Of a DNA stretch of 10,582 nt, positions 1-6,145 are shown piece by piece. The notes below the pieces were generated by a model. The model was given only the letters and a program-made list of their open reading frames with translations. It searched no databases and had not been told where the DNA came from. The stretch is from the NCBI GenBank assembly GCA_016882165.1, contig VHBV01000034.1, positions 1 to 10,582 on the forward strand, read 5' to 3'. A program made the translations under genes and the position numbers. This stretch comes from Candidatus Pelagibacterales bacterium (GTDB taxonomy: Bacteria; Pseudomonadota; Alphaproteobacteria; Rickettsiales; UBA1997). Numbering within the stretch: position 1 is the stretch's first letter; the number at the start of each line of letters is the position of its first letter.

Positions 1-42
1 AATCAAGAATTTAAATTTTTTAACAAATAATTTTAGATCAAA

Positions 43-1935
43 ATGACAAACAAACAGGAATTTAACTTCGATGTTGAAGTTGGAAAAGTATTGAATTTAA
101 TGATAAATTCTCTTTATACCAACAAAGATGTTGCATTGCGCGAGCTTATTTCAAACGCTGCCGATGCTTGCGATAAATTGCGTTACTTGGCGGTGCAAAA
201 TCCTGAGATTTTGCAAAATCAAGAAGAGTTAAAAATTTCGATTAAGACAGATAAATCTGCGAAAATACTTACAATTACTGATAATGGAATTGGTATGAAT
301 CGTGAAGATTTGATTCAAAATTTAGGAACCATTGCGCGCTCTGGAACAGAAAACTTTATTAAATCTTTAACAGGTGACAAACAAAAAGATGTTCAGTTAA
401 TTGGTCAATTTGGTGTTGGTTTTTACTCAAGCTTTATGATTGCTAACAAAGTGGAAGTAATCTCGCGTAAGTTTGATGATGAAAAATCTTATAAATGGGA
501 ATCTGATGGTAGTGCAAATTTTAATATTTCTGAAGTTGAAGAAAATGTAACGCGAGGAACAAAAATAGTTTTGCACCTTAAAGATGAATCATCCGATTTC
601 TTAGATCGTTTTCATATTAAGCATGTTGTTCAAACTTATTCAGATCACATAAATATCAAAATTGAGTTTATTCCAGAAAATTTGGAAGCCGGAGCGAAAA
701 TTGAAGTTTTAAATTCTGCTTCTGCTTTGTGGTCAAAAGATAAAAATGAAATTACCAGCGAGCAATATCAAAGTTTTTTCAAGCATATTTCTCACTTGCC
801 TGGTGATCCTTTTATGACAATTCATAATAAAGTTGAAGGTTTAGTGAATTATAAAAACTTACTATTTGTTCCTTCAACAAAACCTTTCGATTTATTTCAT
901 CCAGATCGCAAAACTTCTGTAAAGCTCTATGTGAAAAAAGTCTTCATTTCAGAAGATTTAAATCTTGTTCCAGCTTATATGAGATTTCTAAGAGGCTTGA
1001 TTGATTCTGATGATTTACCTCTTAACATCAGTCGTGAAACGCTTCAACATAATGCAGTTCTTGAAAAAATTAAAACATCAGTTGTAAAAAAAGTTTTGTC
1101 AGAATTGAAGAAAAAATCCGCTGAAAATGAAGAAGAATATTTGAAATTTTGGGAAAATTTTGGAGCAGTTTTAAAAGAAGGTTTATGTGAATCTTCACAA
1201 ATGCGTGAAAATATTTTGGAGATTTGTCGTTTTTACTCTTCGAAATCTCCAGATAAGTTAATTTCTTTAGCACAATACTTGGAGCGCGCAAAAGATAATC
1301 AAGATAAAATCTATTTTTTAAGTGGCGAGTCAGTTGAAAAAATAAAATCTTCTCCACAATTAGAAGTATTTTTGAAGAAAGATGTAGAAGTTTTATTTTT
1401 AACAGATGCTGTTGATGATTTTTGGGTGACTGTCGCTTTACCTTACAAAGAAAAAGAGTTTCAATCAATAAATCGCAGTGATGTTGATTTAGAAAAAATT
1501 GAAAAAAAGCCAAACGAAGAAAACTCGCAAAGTAACAATTCAGATCAAATAAAAGACGTAACTGACTCTTCTTTTGAAAAATTAACTAAGTTTATAAAAG
1601 ATATTTTGGGTGACAAAGTACAAGAAGTTAAAATTTCTAAAAAACTAACGGATAGTCCGGTTTGTTTGGCAGTTGACGCTATGGCAATGGATATGAGAAT
1701 GGAAAGATTTTTACTTGAGCAAAAGCAAATTGTTTCTGCCTCTGCGAAAATTTTGGAAGTTAATGGTAATAACCCAATTATAAAAAAATTAAACGACAAT
1801 TTATCTGATGAAGCAAAAAAATCAGAAAATGCTGATTTTGCAAAAACTTTATTTGACTTAGCTTGTGTTATTGAAGGAGAGCCAATTGAAAATGTTTCTG
1901 ATTTTTCCCGAAGATTGCAGAAATTAATGGGTTAA
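43..1935 (+). CDS. htpG: Molecular chaperone HtpG (bacterial Hsp90)
   Basis: Cytosolic ATP-dependent chaperone that works as a dimer to remodel client proteins with DnaK. The 630 aa are close to the 624 aa of E. coli HtpG. The GHKL ATPase domain is intact: ELISNAADACDKLR at 34-47 carries the catalytic Glu34 and Mg-binding Asn38, DNGIGM at 80-85 carries the adenine-contacting Asp80, GQFGVGFYSS at 121-130 is the lid glycine motif, and RGTKI lies at 171-175. The middle domain has PLNISRETLQ at 326-335, with Arg331 as the expected gamma-phosphate contact. A hydrophilic E/N/S/Q-rich linker (about 487-511) precedes the C-terminal dimerisation domain, where the Met-rich client-binding motif MAMDMRMERFL starts at 547. 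The ATG at 43 fits the family N-terminus, but there is no clear Shine-Dalgarno sequence. No truncation or missing key residue is seen. Identification is very secure. Confidence 0.98.
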   Translation: MTNKQEFNFDVEVGKVLNLMINSLYTNKDVALRELISNAADACDKLRYLAVQNPEILQNQEELKISIKTDKSAKILTITDNGIGMNREDLIQNLGTIARSGTENFIKSLTGDKQKDVQLIGQFGVGFYSSFMIANKVEVISRKFDDEKSYKWESDGSANFNISEVEENVTRGTKIVLHLKDESSDFLDRFHIKHVVQTYSDHINIKIEFIPENLEAGAKIEVLNSASALWSKDKNEITSEQYQSFFKHISHLPGDPFMTIHNKVEGLVNYKNLLFVPSTKPFDLFHPDRKTSVKLYVKKVFISEDLNLVPAYMRFLRGLIDSDDLPLNISRETLQHNAVLEKIKTSVVKKVLSELKKKSAENEEEYLKFWENFGAVLKEGLCESSQMRENILEICRFYSSKSPDKLISLAQYLERAKDNQDKIYFLSGESVEKIKSSPQLEVFLKKDVEVLFLTDAVDDFWVTVALPYKEKEFQSINRSDVDLEKIEKKPNEENSQSNNSDQIKDVTDSSFEKLTKFIKDILGDKVQEVKISKKLTDSPVCLAVDAMAMDMRMERFLLEQKQIVSASAKILEVNGNNPIIKKLNDNLSDEAKKSENADFAKTLFDLACVIEGEPIENVSDFSRRLQKLMG

Positions 1936-1974
1936 ATTTCTCTTGTTTTGTAAAAAAAAACTTTTTTATTCTTT

Positions 1975-2009
1975 GATTCATTTGAAATTTAAAAAATTTC
2001 AAATGAATC
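1975..2009. repeat. Perfect 16-bp inverted repeat, 3-nt loop
   Basis: The arms 1975-1990 (GATTCATTTGAAATTT) and 1994-2009 (AAATTTCAAATGAATC) are exact reverse complements around an AAA loop. The repeat lies 39 nt after the htpG stop and 25 nt before the next start. No U-run follows directly on either strand, so it is not a canonical intrinsic terminator. An A9-C-T6 tract at 1952-1967 just upstream might add termination. The hairpin could protect the htpG mRNA 3' end, terminate weakly, or be an operator for the gene at 2035. Structure is seen directly; function is inferred. Confidence 0.7.
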
Positions 2010-2034
2010 GCTCCTTGAAGTTATAAAATTTTTT

Positions 2035-2886
2035 ATGAAATCAGTTACAGAAATAGCAAAGTTAAATAGAAGATACGAAAATCATGTTAGAAAAACTAAA
2101 TCAGAAGAATTAGCTTATAGAACAAAAAAAAGAGTTGAAGAAACAAAGTCAAAAATTGAGGCTTTAGTTGAGAAAGAAAAATTGGAAGAAAAAATATCAC
2201 AAGAAATACTGGAAAGCATTGCTCAAGAAGAATTTGTAGATTTGCTGAAAGAGATCGTTTTTGACCAAAATCAAGAAATACAAGAAAAGTATCAAGATTT
2301 AATAGATATTATTAAATCTGATAATCCACAGCTTAAAAAATTTCATCCTAATGAAAGAAGGAAGTTTATAGAAAGAGAGCTGCAAAACCTTGTAAAAGAG
2401 ATAATTGAAAATGATAGAGAAGAAAACCGTCTAATTTCTAGGTTAAAAGAATTTAATCCAGATTATAAAAAAATGTCTGATGAAGCACTAGAATTCTCTA
2501 TTGAAATTATAATGAAGGAAGAGAAAAGGATAAAAAAAATTAGAGAATCTCATATAGAATTGTTAGAAAAAGGTGTTTTAGATGAAAATAAATTTGAGGA
2601 GTTTGTAAAAAATGAATATAAGAAAAAGTATGAAGCAAATCAGCAAAATGAAATAGAAACATTTTCAGCTGCTGCAAAAATTGATATTCAAGAATCTTCA
2701 TCTAAAGAGGAAAGAGTTTCTGAGGAAAATGATTTAAGAGAAGATTTAGTCTCGACAAAAGGTGTTCCTTCAAACTCAGTACAAGTTAAAGATAATGAAA
2801 TTTCACAAGAAGATAAGCTTATGGAAGAAGAATATTCAAAGATGTTCTTCCCTTTAAAATCGAGTTCAAGTGTTAGAAAAGTGTAA
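2035..2886 (+). CDS. Hypothetical highly charged coiled-coil protein
   Basis: I do not recognise the family. The 283-aa product is dominated by Glu, Lys, Arg, Gln and Ile/Leu, with no Cys or Trp, no signal peptide and no membrane segment, so it is probably soluble and cytoplasmic unless secreted by an uncleaved signal. Residues 1-75 and about 110-200 read as long amphipathic helices with heptad-like spacing (coiled coil likely). PNERRKFIERELQNLVKEI at 105-123 is one such stretch. Residues about 211-262 are Ser/Glu/Asp-rich and probably disordered. The tail (263-283) ends in a small hydrophobic patch, MFFPLKSSSS, then a basic RKV. The ATG at 2035 has no Shine-Dalgarno; a TATAAA at 2022-2027 lies just upstream. 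It is convergent with the BepA-like gene and overlaps its 3' end by 14 nt. Sustained codon structure and length support a real gene; function unknown. Confidence 0.85.
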   Translation: MKSVTEIAKLNRRYENHVRKTKSEELAYRTKKRVEETKSKIEALVEKEKLEEKISQEILESIAQEEFVDLLKEIVFDQNQEIQEKYQDLIDIIKSDNPQLKKFHPNERRKFIERELQNLVKEIIENDREENRLISRLKEFNPDYKKMSDEALEFSIEIIMKEEKRIKKIRESHIELLEKGVLDENKFEEFVKNEYKKKYEANQQNEIETFSAAAKIDIQESSSKEERVSEENDLREDLVSTKGVPSNSVQVKDNEISQEDKLMEEEYSKMFFPLKSSSSVRKV

Positions 2887-4306
2887 AGTTATTTTTCTTA
2901 CTTTCTTTTTTATCATCTTTCTTTTTATTTAGGGCAATTAAGTCTTCAGCTCTTGTAATTTCTTCTTTTGCATCTTTTGGCAGTTTATCTTTGGCTTCTT
3001 GAGCATATTTTACTGATTTATCTTTTTCACCACGATAGAAATTATACTCAGCTAATGCTAACAAAGATCTACCTTCATCGTTAATTTTATTATAAGCATT
3101 AGCTAGTTGTTTATATAAAAAATAATTCTCTTCTTCATATTTTTTAGCATCTTGTAAGTTTTTAATGGCAATTTTTATTAAATCAGAATCATTTTGTGAA
3201 AGACTTAAAACTGATGAAGCAAAGCTTATTTTAGCTTGTGCAGAATCTTCATTCTTTAACAACTCAATTGATTTTTTATAGGCCACAACTGAATCAAAAA
3301 CTTTTCCTAATTCAAATAAGAATTGTCCTTTAATTTCATATAAAAAACCAATTTCAGTTGAGTTGGCTTTTTTTTCCAACTTCTCTTCAATTAATTTATT
3401 TAACAAAATTAATCCATCTTCCAAATGGCCTTTTCTAAAGAGTGCAATTGATTTTTTATAATTAGATAAAAAATCATTTTTATTTTTATATTTAATTAAT
3501 GTTGAATCCGGACTTTCCATAAAGCCTTCAAGCTTTGCCAATATTAAGTCCATATGAGGTTGCAACTTTTGATTAATTTTTTTGTCAGAAAATTTTTTAT
3601 CCTTAGTATTTGCCTTGATAAGATCAATTCTTTTTTTGCTTACCGGATGTGACATTAAATATTCATCTATTTGGTCTTTGTAACCAATCATTTGAGTTTC
3701 AAAGAATTCTAATAAATTAATAAGCCCATCTGCTGGATAAGAAATTTTATCAAGATATTCAATGGCATGCTTATCTGCAGCCTCTTCTTGTCCTCTTGTG
3801 AATTTCATATAAAGTCTTTCGGCGGTATTGTTGCCACCCAAAATTAGTGCTTGACCAGCATCAACAGATCCTGCAACTGCAGCACCAATTCCAAGTAAGT
3901 AGCTCAGCAACATAAAGTTTCCAGCATTATCCATTGCTTCAGAAGATCGTGCGATGTGTCCAGCTGCTATATGACCTGTTTCATGGGCAATTACACCAAT
4001 TAAAGCGTCAGGAGTGTTGTATTTTCTAATCAAACCAGTGTTAATAAAGACATTTTGTCCACCACTTACAAAAGCATTTATAGAGTCATCGTTAACTATA
4101 TAAATTTTGATATTTTTAACATCCAAGTTGGCTGCTTTAAATATTGGATTTGAAAGTTCGCGAAGAAATTTCTCTGTTTCAGCATCACGAATTAGTGAGA
4201 AATTTGCGTAAGAATTTTTGGAAAAAGCTGTTAAAAAAGATAAAACAAAAAAAATTGCTGTTTTTTTTCTCTGAGATGTTTTTAATATTTTACAAAAATT
4301 CAACAC
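2873..4306 (-). CDS. bepA: BepA-like periplasmic M48 metalloprotease with TPR-type C-terminus
   Basis: Predicted exported zinc protease and chaperone of the BepA/YfgC type (M48 domain plus TPRs), which in E. coli helps assemble or degrade outer-membrane proteins such as LptD. Length 477 aa against 487 for E. coli BepA. Residues 1-34 form a Sec signal peptide (RKK, hydrophobic core, likely cleavage after SYA34). The zinc motif HETGH is at 108-112, with third ligand Glu174 in RGQEEAAD (171-178). SHP at 219-221 places His220 where BepA has its regulatory His246. A Gly/Ala-rich hydrophobic stretch lies at about 132-158. Residues about 275-460 are helical TPR-like repeats, ending in a Lys-rich tail. 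The start is GTG (4304-4306): an in-frame TAA lies two codons upstream and no ATG occurs before the signal peptide; TTG at codon 2 is an alternative. Only 14 bp separate it from the divergent gene at 4321. Confidence 0.9.
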   Translation of the reverse strand: MLNFCKILKTSQRKKTAIFFVLSFLTAFSKNSYANFSLIRDAETEKFLRELSNPIFKAANLDVKNIKIYIVNDDSINAFVSGGQNVFINTGLIRKYNTPDALIGVIAHETGHIAAGHIARSSEAMDNAGNFMLLSYLLGIGAAVAGSVDAGQALILGGNNTAERLYMKFTRGQEEAADKHAIEYLDKISYPADGLINLLEFFETQMIGYKDQIDEYLMSHPVSKKRIDLIKANTKDKKFSDKKINQKLQPHMDLILAKLEGFMESPDSTLIKYKNKNDFLSNYKKSIALFRKGHLEDGLILLNKLIEEKLEKKANSTEIGFLYEIKGQFLFELGKVFDSVVAYKKSIELLKNEDSAQAKISFASSVLSLSQNDSDLIKIAIKNLQDAKKYEEENYFLYKQLANAYNKINDEGRSLLALAEYNFYRGEKDKSVKYAQEAKDKLPKDAKEEITRAEDLIALNKKKDDKKESKKNNFTLF

Positions 4307-4320
4307 GTTTTATACATAAA

Positions 4321-4518
4321 ATGAAATTGCAAAGTTATAACAATAAAAATAGAGAAGCTCTTATCAAACAAGGAGCAATTTGGTTAAGCTTACTTGCTAT
4401 GCTTATATTTTGTTTTGTATTGCTTTTTGATGATTTCGAAATGCCACAAAAAACTATTTCCATAAATATTGATGTCAAAGATAAAATAACATCAACAAAA
4501 GAACAAGATGCTGATTAG
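4321..4518 (+). CDS. Small single-pass inner-membrane protein upstream of xerD
   Basis: A 65-aa product I do not recognise. A short basic N-terminus (MKLQSYNNKNREALIKQ) precedes one clear transmembrane helix (about 18-36, GAIWLSLLAMLIFCFVLLF) and an acidic then mixed polar tail (37-65). By the positive-inside rule the N-terminus is cytoplasmic and the tail periplasmic. The frame is open upstream to 4144, with another ATG at 4276, but that part is antisense to the protease signal-peptide region and reads poorly, so I chose the ATG at 4321. Its last 11 nt overlap the xerD start (ATG inside GATGCTGATTAG), which implies co-transcription and probably translational coupling. A TTTACA (4289-4294), 16 nt, TATACA (4311-4316) pair could be a promoter but would give almost no leader. 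Real gene likely; function unknown. Confidence 0.7.
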   Translation: MKLQSYNNKNREALIKQGAIWLSLLAMLIFCFVLLFDDFEMPQKTISINIDVKDKITSTKEQDAD

Positions 4519-5473
4519 ATCTTTCTTAGATAAACTGAGAGCGGAAGATGGTTTGGCACATAATACTATTTTGTCTTACGGAAAAGACTTAGAGTTATTT
4601 GAAAAATTTTTATCTGAAAAAAATATTAAAATCGAAGAAGCTACAAGTGAAAATATCAAAGATTACTTCTACATCCTAAACAAAGATAATCTTCGTTCTG
4701 CTTCAATTGCTCGTAAAATTTCTTCACTAAAAAATTTCTATAAGTTTTTGGCAGATGAAAATATTATAAAATCAAATCCAACACTTAATTTACATAACCC
4801 GAAAAAAGATGCAAAACTACCTAAATTCCTTACACCTGAAGAAATTTTTAAACTTCTAGATTTTGTCAATAAAGATGAGTCTGAATTCGGTATAAAGCTG
4901 TCTTGTATGCTAGAAATTCTTTATGCCAGTGGTATGAGAGTTAGCGAATTAGTAGCTTTACAAATATCGCAAATTCAAGAAATAGTGAATGAAAATGGTG
5001 AAAAAACTTTGCGCAACTATCTTATAATTAAAGGTAAAGGTAATAAAGAGCGAATGATCGTTTTAAATAAGTCGGCAATAAAAATTTTGATGAAATACTT
5101 AGATTTGCGTCACAGAATGCATAATTCTGATTCAAAGTGGTTATTTAGTGGTTTTATTCGTTGTAGTAAAAGTAAAGATAGAATTCGTAGCAAAAAATTA
5201 AACTCTGATCATCCGATAACGCGTCAAAGATTTCATCAAATGCTAAAAGAATTAGCATTAAAAGTTGGAATTGATCCAACAAGAATTCATCCACACGTAA
5301 TTCGCCATTCTTTTGCAACACATTTGCTAAATAACGGTGCTGATTTAAGAATTTTGCAGGAATTAATGGGTCACAGCGATATTTCCAGTACTGAAATTTA
5401 CACGCATATTCTTGACTCTAAACTAAAAGATTTGGTCTTTAATAAGCATCCTCTCAAAAATTATAAAAAGTAA
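4508..5473 (+). CDS. xerD: Site-specific tyrosine recombinase XerD
   Basis: Tyrosine recombinase that acts with XerC at dif, under FtsK control, to resolve chromosome dimers. The N-terminal SAM-like core-binding domain spans about 1-90 (HNTILSYGKDLELFEKFL). The catalytic domain has the complete set: Arg144 (GMRVSEL), Lys177 (KGKGNKER), His263 and Arg266 (HVIRHSFATHLL), His289 (MGHSDIS) and nucleophile Tyr298 (EIYTH). Length is 321 aa against 298 for E. coli XerD. Much of the excess is a basic polar insertion at about 205-236 (around CSKSKDRIRSKK), between the beta-hairpin Lys and the HxxR motif. The overall pattern and the tail (FNKHPLKN) resemble rickettsial XerD rather than XerC. Nothing nearby suggests an integron or phage, so a housekeeping role is favoured. 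The start overlaps the preceding small gene by 11 nt and has no Shine-Dalgarno. Confidence 0.92.
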   Translation: MLIRSFLDKLRAEDGLAHNTILSYGKDLELFEKFLSEKNIKIEEATSENIKDYFYILNKDNLRSASIARKISSLKNFYKFLADENIIKSNPTLNLHNPKKDAKLPKFLTPEEIFKLLDFVNKDESEFGIKLSCMLEILYASGMRVSELVALQISQIQEIVNENGEKTLRNYLIIKGKGNKERMIVLNKSAIKILMKYLDLRHRMHNSDSKWLFSGFIRCSKSKDRIRSKKLNSDHPITRQRFHQMLKELALKVGIDPTRIHPHVIRHSFATHLLNNGADLRILQELMGHSDISSTEIYTHILDSKLKDLVFNKHPLKNYKK

Positions 5474-5550
5474 ATGACCTGTTTTTTTGCTTCCGTCATT
5501 GCTGTAACGGTTCAAAAATTAGGTTCGTTTTTATTAACTCTAGTTTTTCC

Positions 5551-5662
5551 TGTCATTGCGAGGAGCGCATAGCCATAAGTGTCAATCTATCAATTCACGA
5601 TCTTCAGAGTTTATGATGCAATGGATTGACAAGCTTCCCCTGATGGTTTGCTCGCAATGACG
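5551..5662. repeat. GTCATTGCGAG-ended palindromic repeat element (MITE/REP-like)
   Basis: The ends are 11-bp perfect inverted repeats: GTCATTGCGAG (5552-5562) and CTCGCAATGAC (5651-5661). A second symmetric pair lies inside: TGTCAATCTAT (5580-5590) and ATGGATTGACA (5621-5631), 11 positions with one G-T wobble. The whole 112 bp can therefore fold as a long imperfect hairpin. No transposase is encoded. Repeats with GTCATTGCGAG...CTCGCAATGAC ends are widespread in intergenic DNA of Rickettsiales and other intracellular bacteria. This is recognition from memory of the motif; the copy number in this genome cannot be seen here. Confidence 0.85.
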
Positions 5663-5705
5663 AAAAGAAAGAGACAATTCCCTTAAAAAAGACAAAAACA
5701 AATTC

Positions 5706-5733
5706 TTGTAACAAAGAAAAAAATTGTTATACT
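5706..5733 (+). promoter_or_regulatory. Putative sigma70 promoter for the gene at 5777
   Basis: TTGTAA (5706-5711, 4/6 to TTGACA) and TATACT (5728-5733, 5/6 to TATAAT) are separated by 16 bp. Transcription would start near 5740 and leave a leader of about 37 nt before the ATG. The inverted repeat TAACAA-N9-TTGTTA (5709-5714 and 5724-5729) overlaps both elements and could be a repressor operator. It is the best promoter match seen in the window, but AT-rich DNA makes chance matches common. Confidence 0.5.
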
Positions 5734-5776
5734 ATAGAAATGTAACTATTTTTAATATCTTAAATAAAAATTCTTT

Positions 5777-6145
5777 ATGTCAGTAGAAGTTAAAGACGGA
5801 TATGAAATTACTAATGCATCAATTAATTCAAAACTTTCTCAGCAAAAAAAGGGTAGCAAAGAAGAAAAATATTTGCAGGAAGTAAAAGAAGAAAAGTTAA
5901 GAACTCACTTGCAAAAAAAGGAAGCTGCTGAAAATTCTTTGACTCCAGAGCAGGTTAAAGAACAAGAAAAAATACAACAACAAGAAATTGAAGAGCAATC
6001 TTTAAGAGATCAAGAAGCAAGAAGAAAAGCTTTTAATTTAGGTTTGCAGCCAAATTCTTCTCCAGCAAAAACACATGCTATTAATCTTCAAAGCAATCAG
6101 GTTGCCAAAGATCATGGCAATGAAAATGAAGGAATTTCTCGTTAA
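5777..6145 (+). CDS. Hypothetical Q/E/K-rich helical protein
   Basis: A 122-aa product I do not recognise. It is very hydrophilic, with no Cys or Trp, no signal peptide and no membrane segment. Residues about 18-86 are Lys/Glu/Gln-rich and read as a long amphipathic or coiled-coil helix (for example TPEQVKEQEKIQQQEIEEQ at 56-74). Residues about 87-122 are Asn/Ser/Gly/His-containing and probably disordered. It stands alone on the plus strand with its own candidate promoter and a palindromic repeat upstream. Its stop codon overlaps the convergent cobS stop by 4 nt (TTAA at 6142-6145). Composition resembles the orphan at 2035, but I see no clear shared motif. Moderate length and an upstream promoter support a real gene; low complexity keeps confidence below certain. 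Confidence 0.7.
   Translation: MSVEVKDGYEITNASINSKLSQQKKGSKEEKYLQEVKEEKLRTHLQKKEAAENSLTPEQVKEQEKIQQQEIEEQSLRDQEARRKAFNLGLQPNSSPAKTHAINLQSNQVAKDHGNENEGISR

Larger units (their letters stand above)
5474..5776. other. 303-bp intergenic region with repeat element and promoter
   Basis: No convincing gene lies here. It holds, in order: a short CCGT/ACGG hairpin (5493-5510) containing GTCATTGC, the same octamer that begins the nearby repeat; a T-rich stretch (about 5521-5550); a 112-bp palindromic element (5551-5662); an A-rich stretch (about 5663-5700); and a plausible promoter (5706-5733) for the gene at 5777. I see no tRNA-like or rRNA-like sequence and no good xerD terminator. Confidence 0.7.

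Noticed and set aside
1070..1799. Minus-strand open frames opposite htpG (1070-1513 and 1545-1799)
   Set aside because: They are fully antisense to a secure, conserved gene and their products are Leu/Phe/Ser-rich with no recognisable motif, as expected from reverse reading of AT-rich coding DNA.
4144..4320. N-terminal extension of the small membrane protein to 4144 or 4276
   Set aside because: This part is antisense to the protease signal-peptide and N-terminal region, and its composition (runs of Lys, Phe, Leu) reflects that. The ATG at 4321 gives a clean short membrane protein.
4508..5473. XerD as an integron or phage integrase marking a mobile island
   Set aside because: Motifs and tail match housekeeping rickettsial-type XerD, and there are no att-like repeats, tRNA target, cassette array or phage genes nearby.
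5474..5776. CRISPR array or tRNA/small RNA gene in the largest spacer
   Set aside because: There are no regularly spaced direct repeats. The structure present is a single inverted-repeat element, and no tRNA cloverleaf could be drawn.
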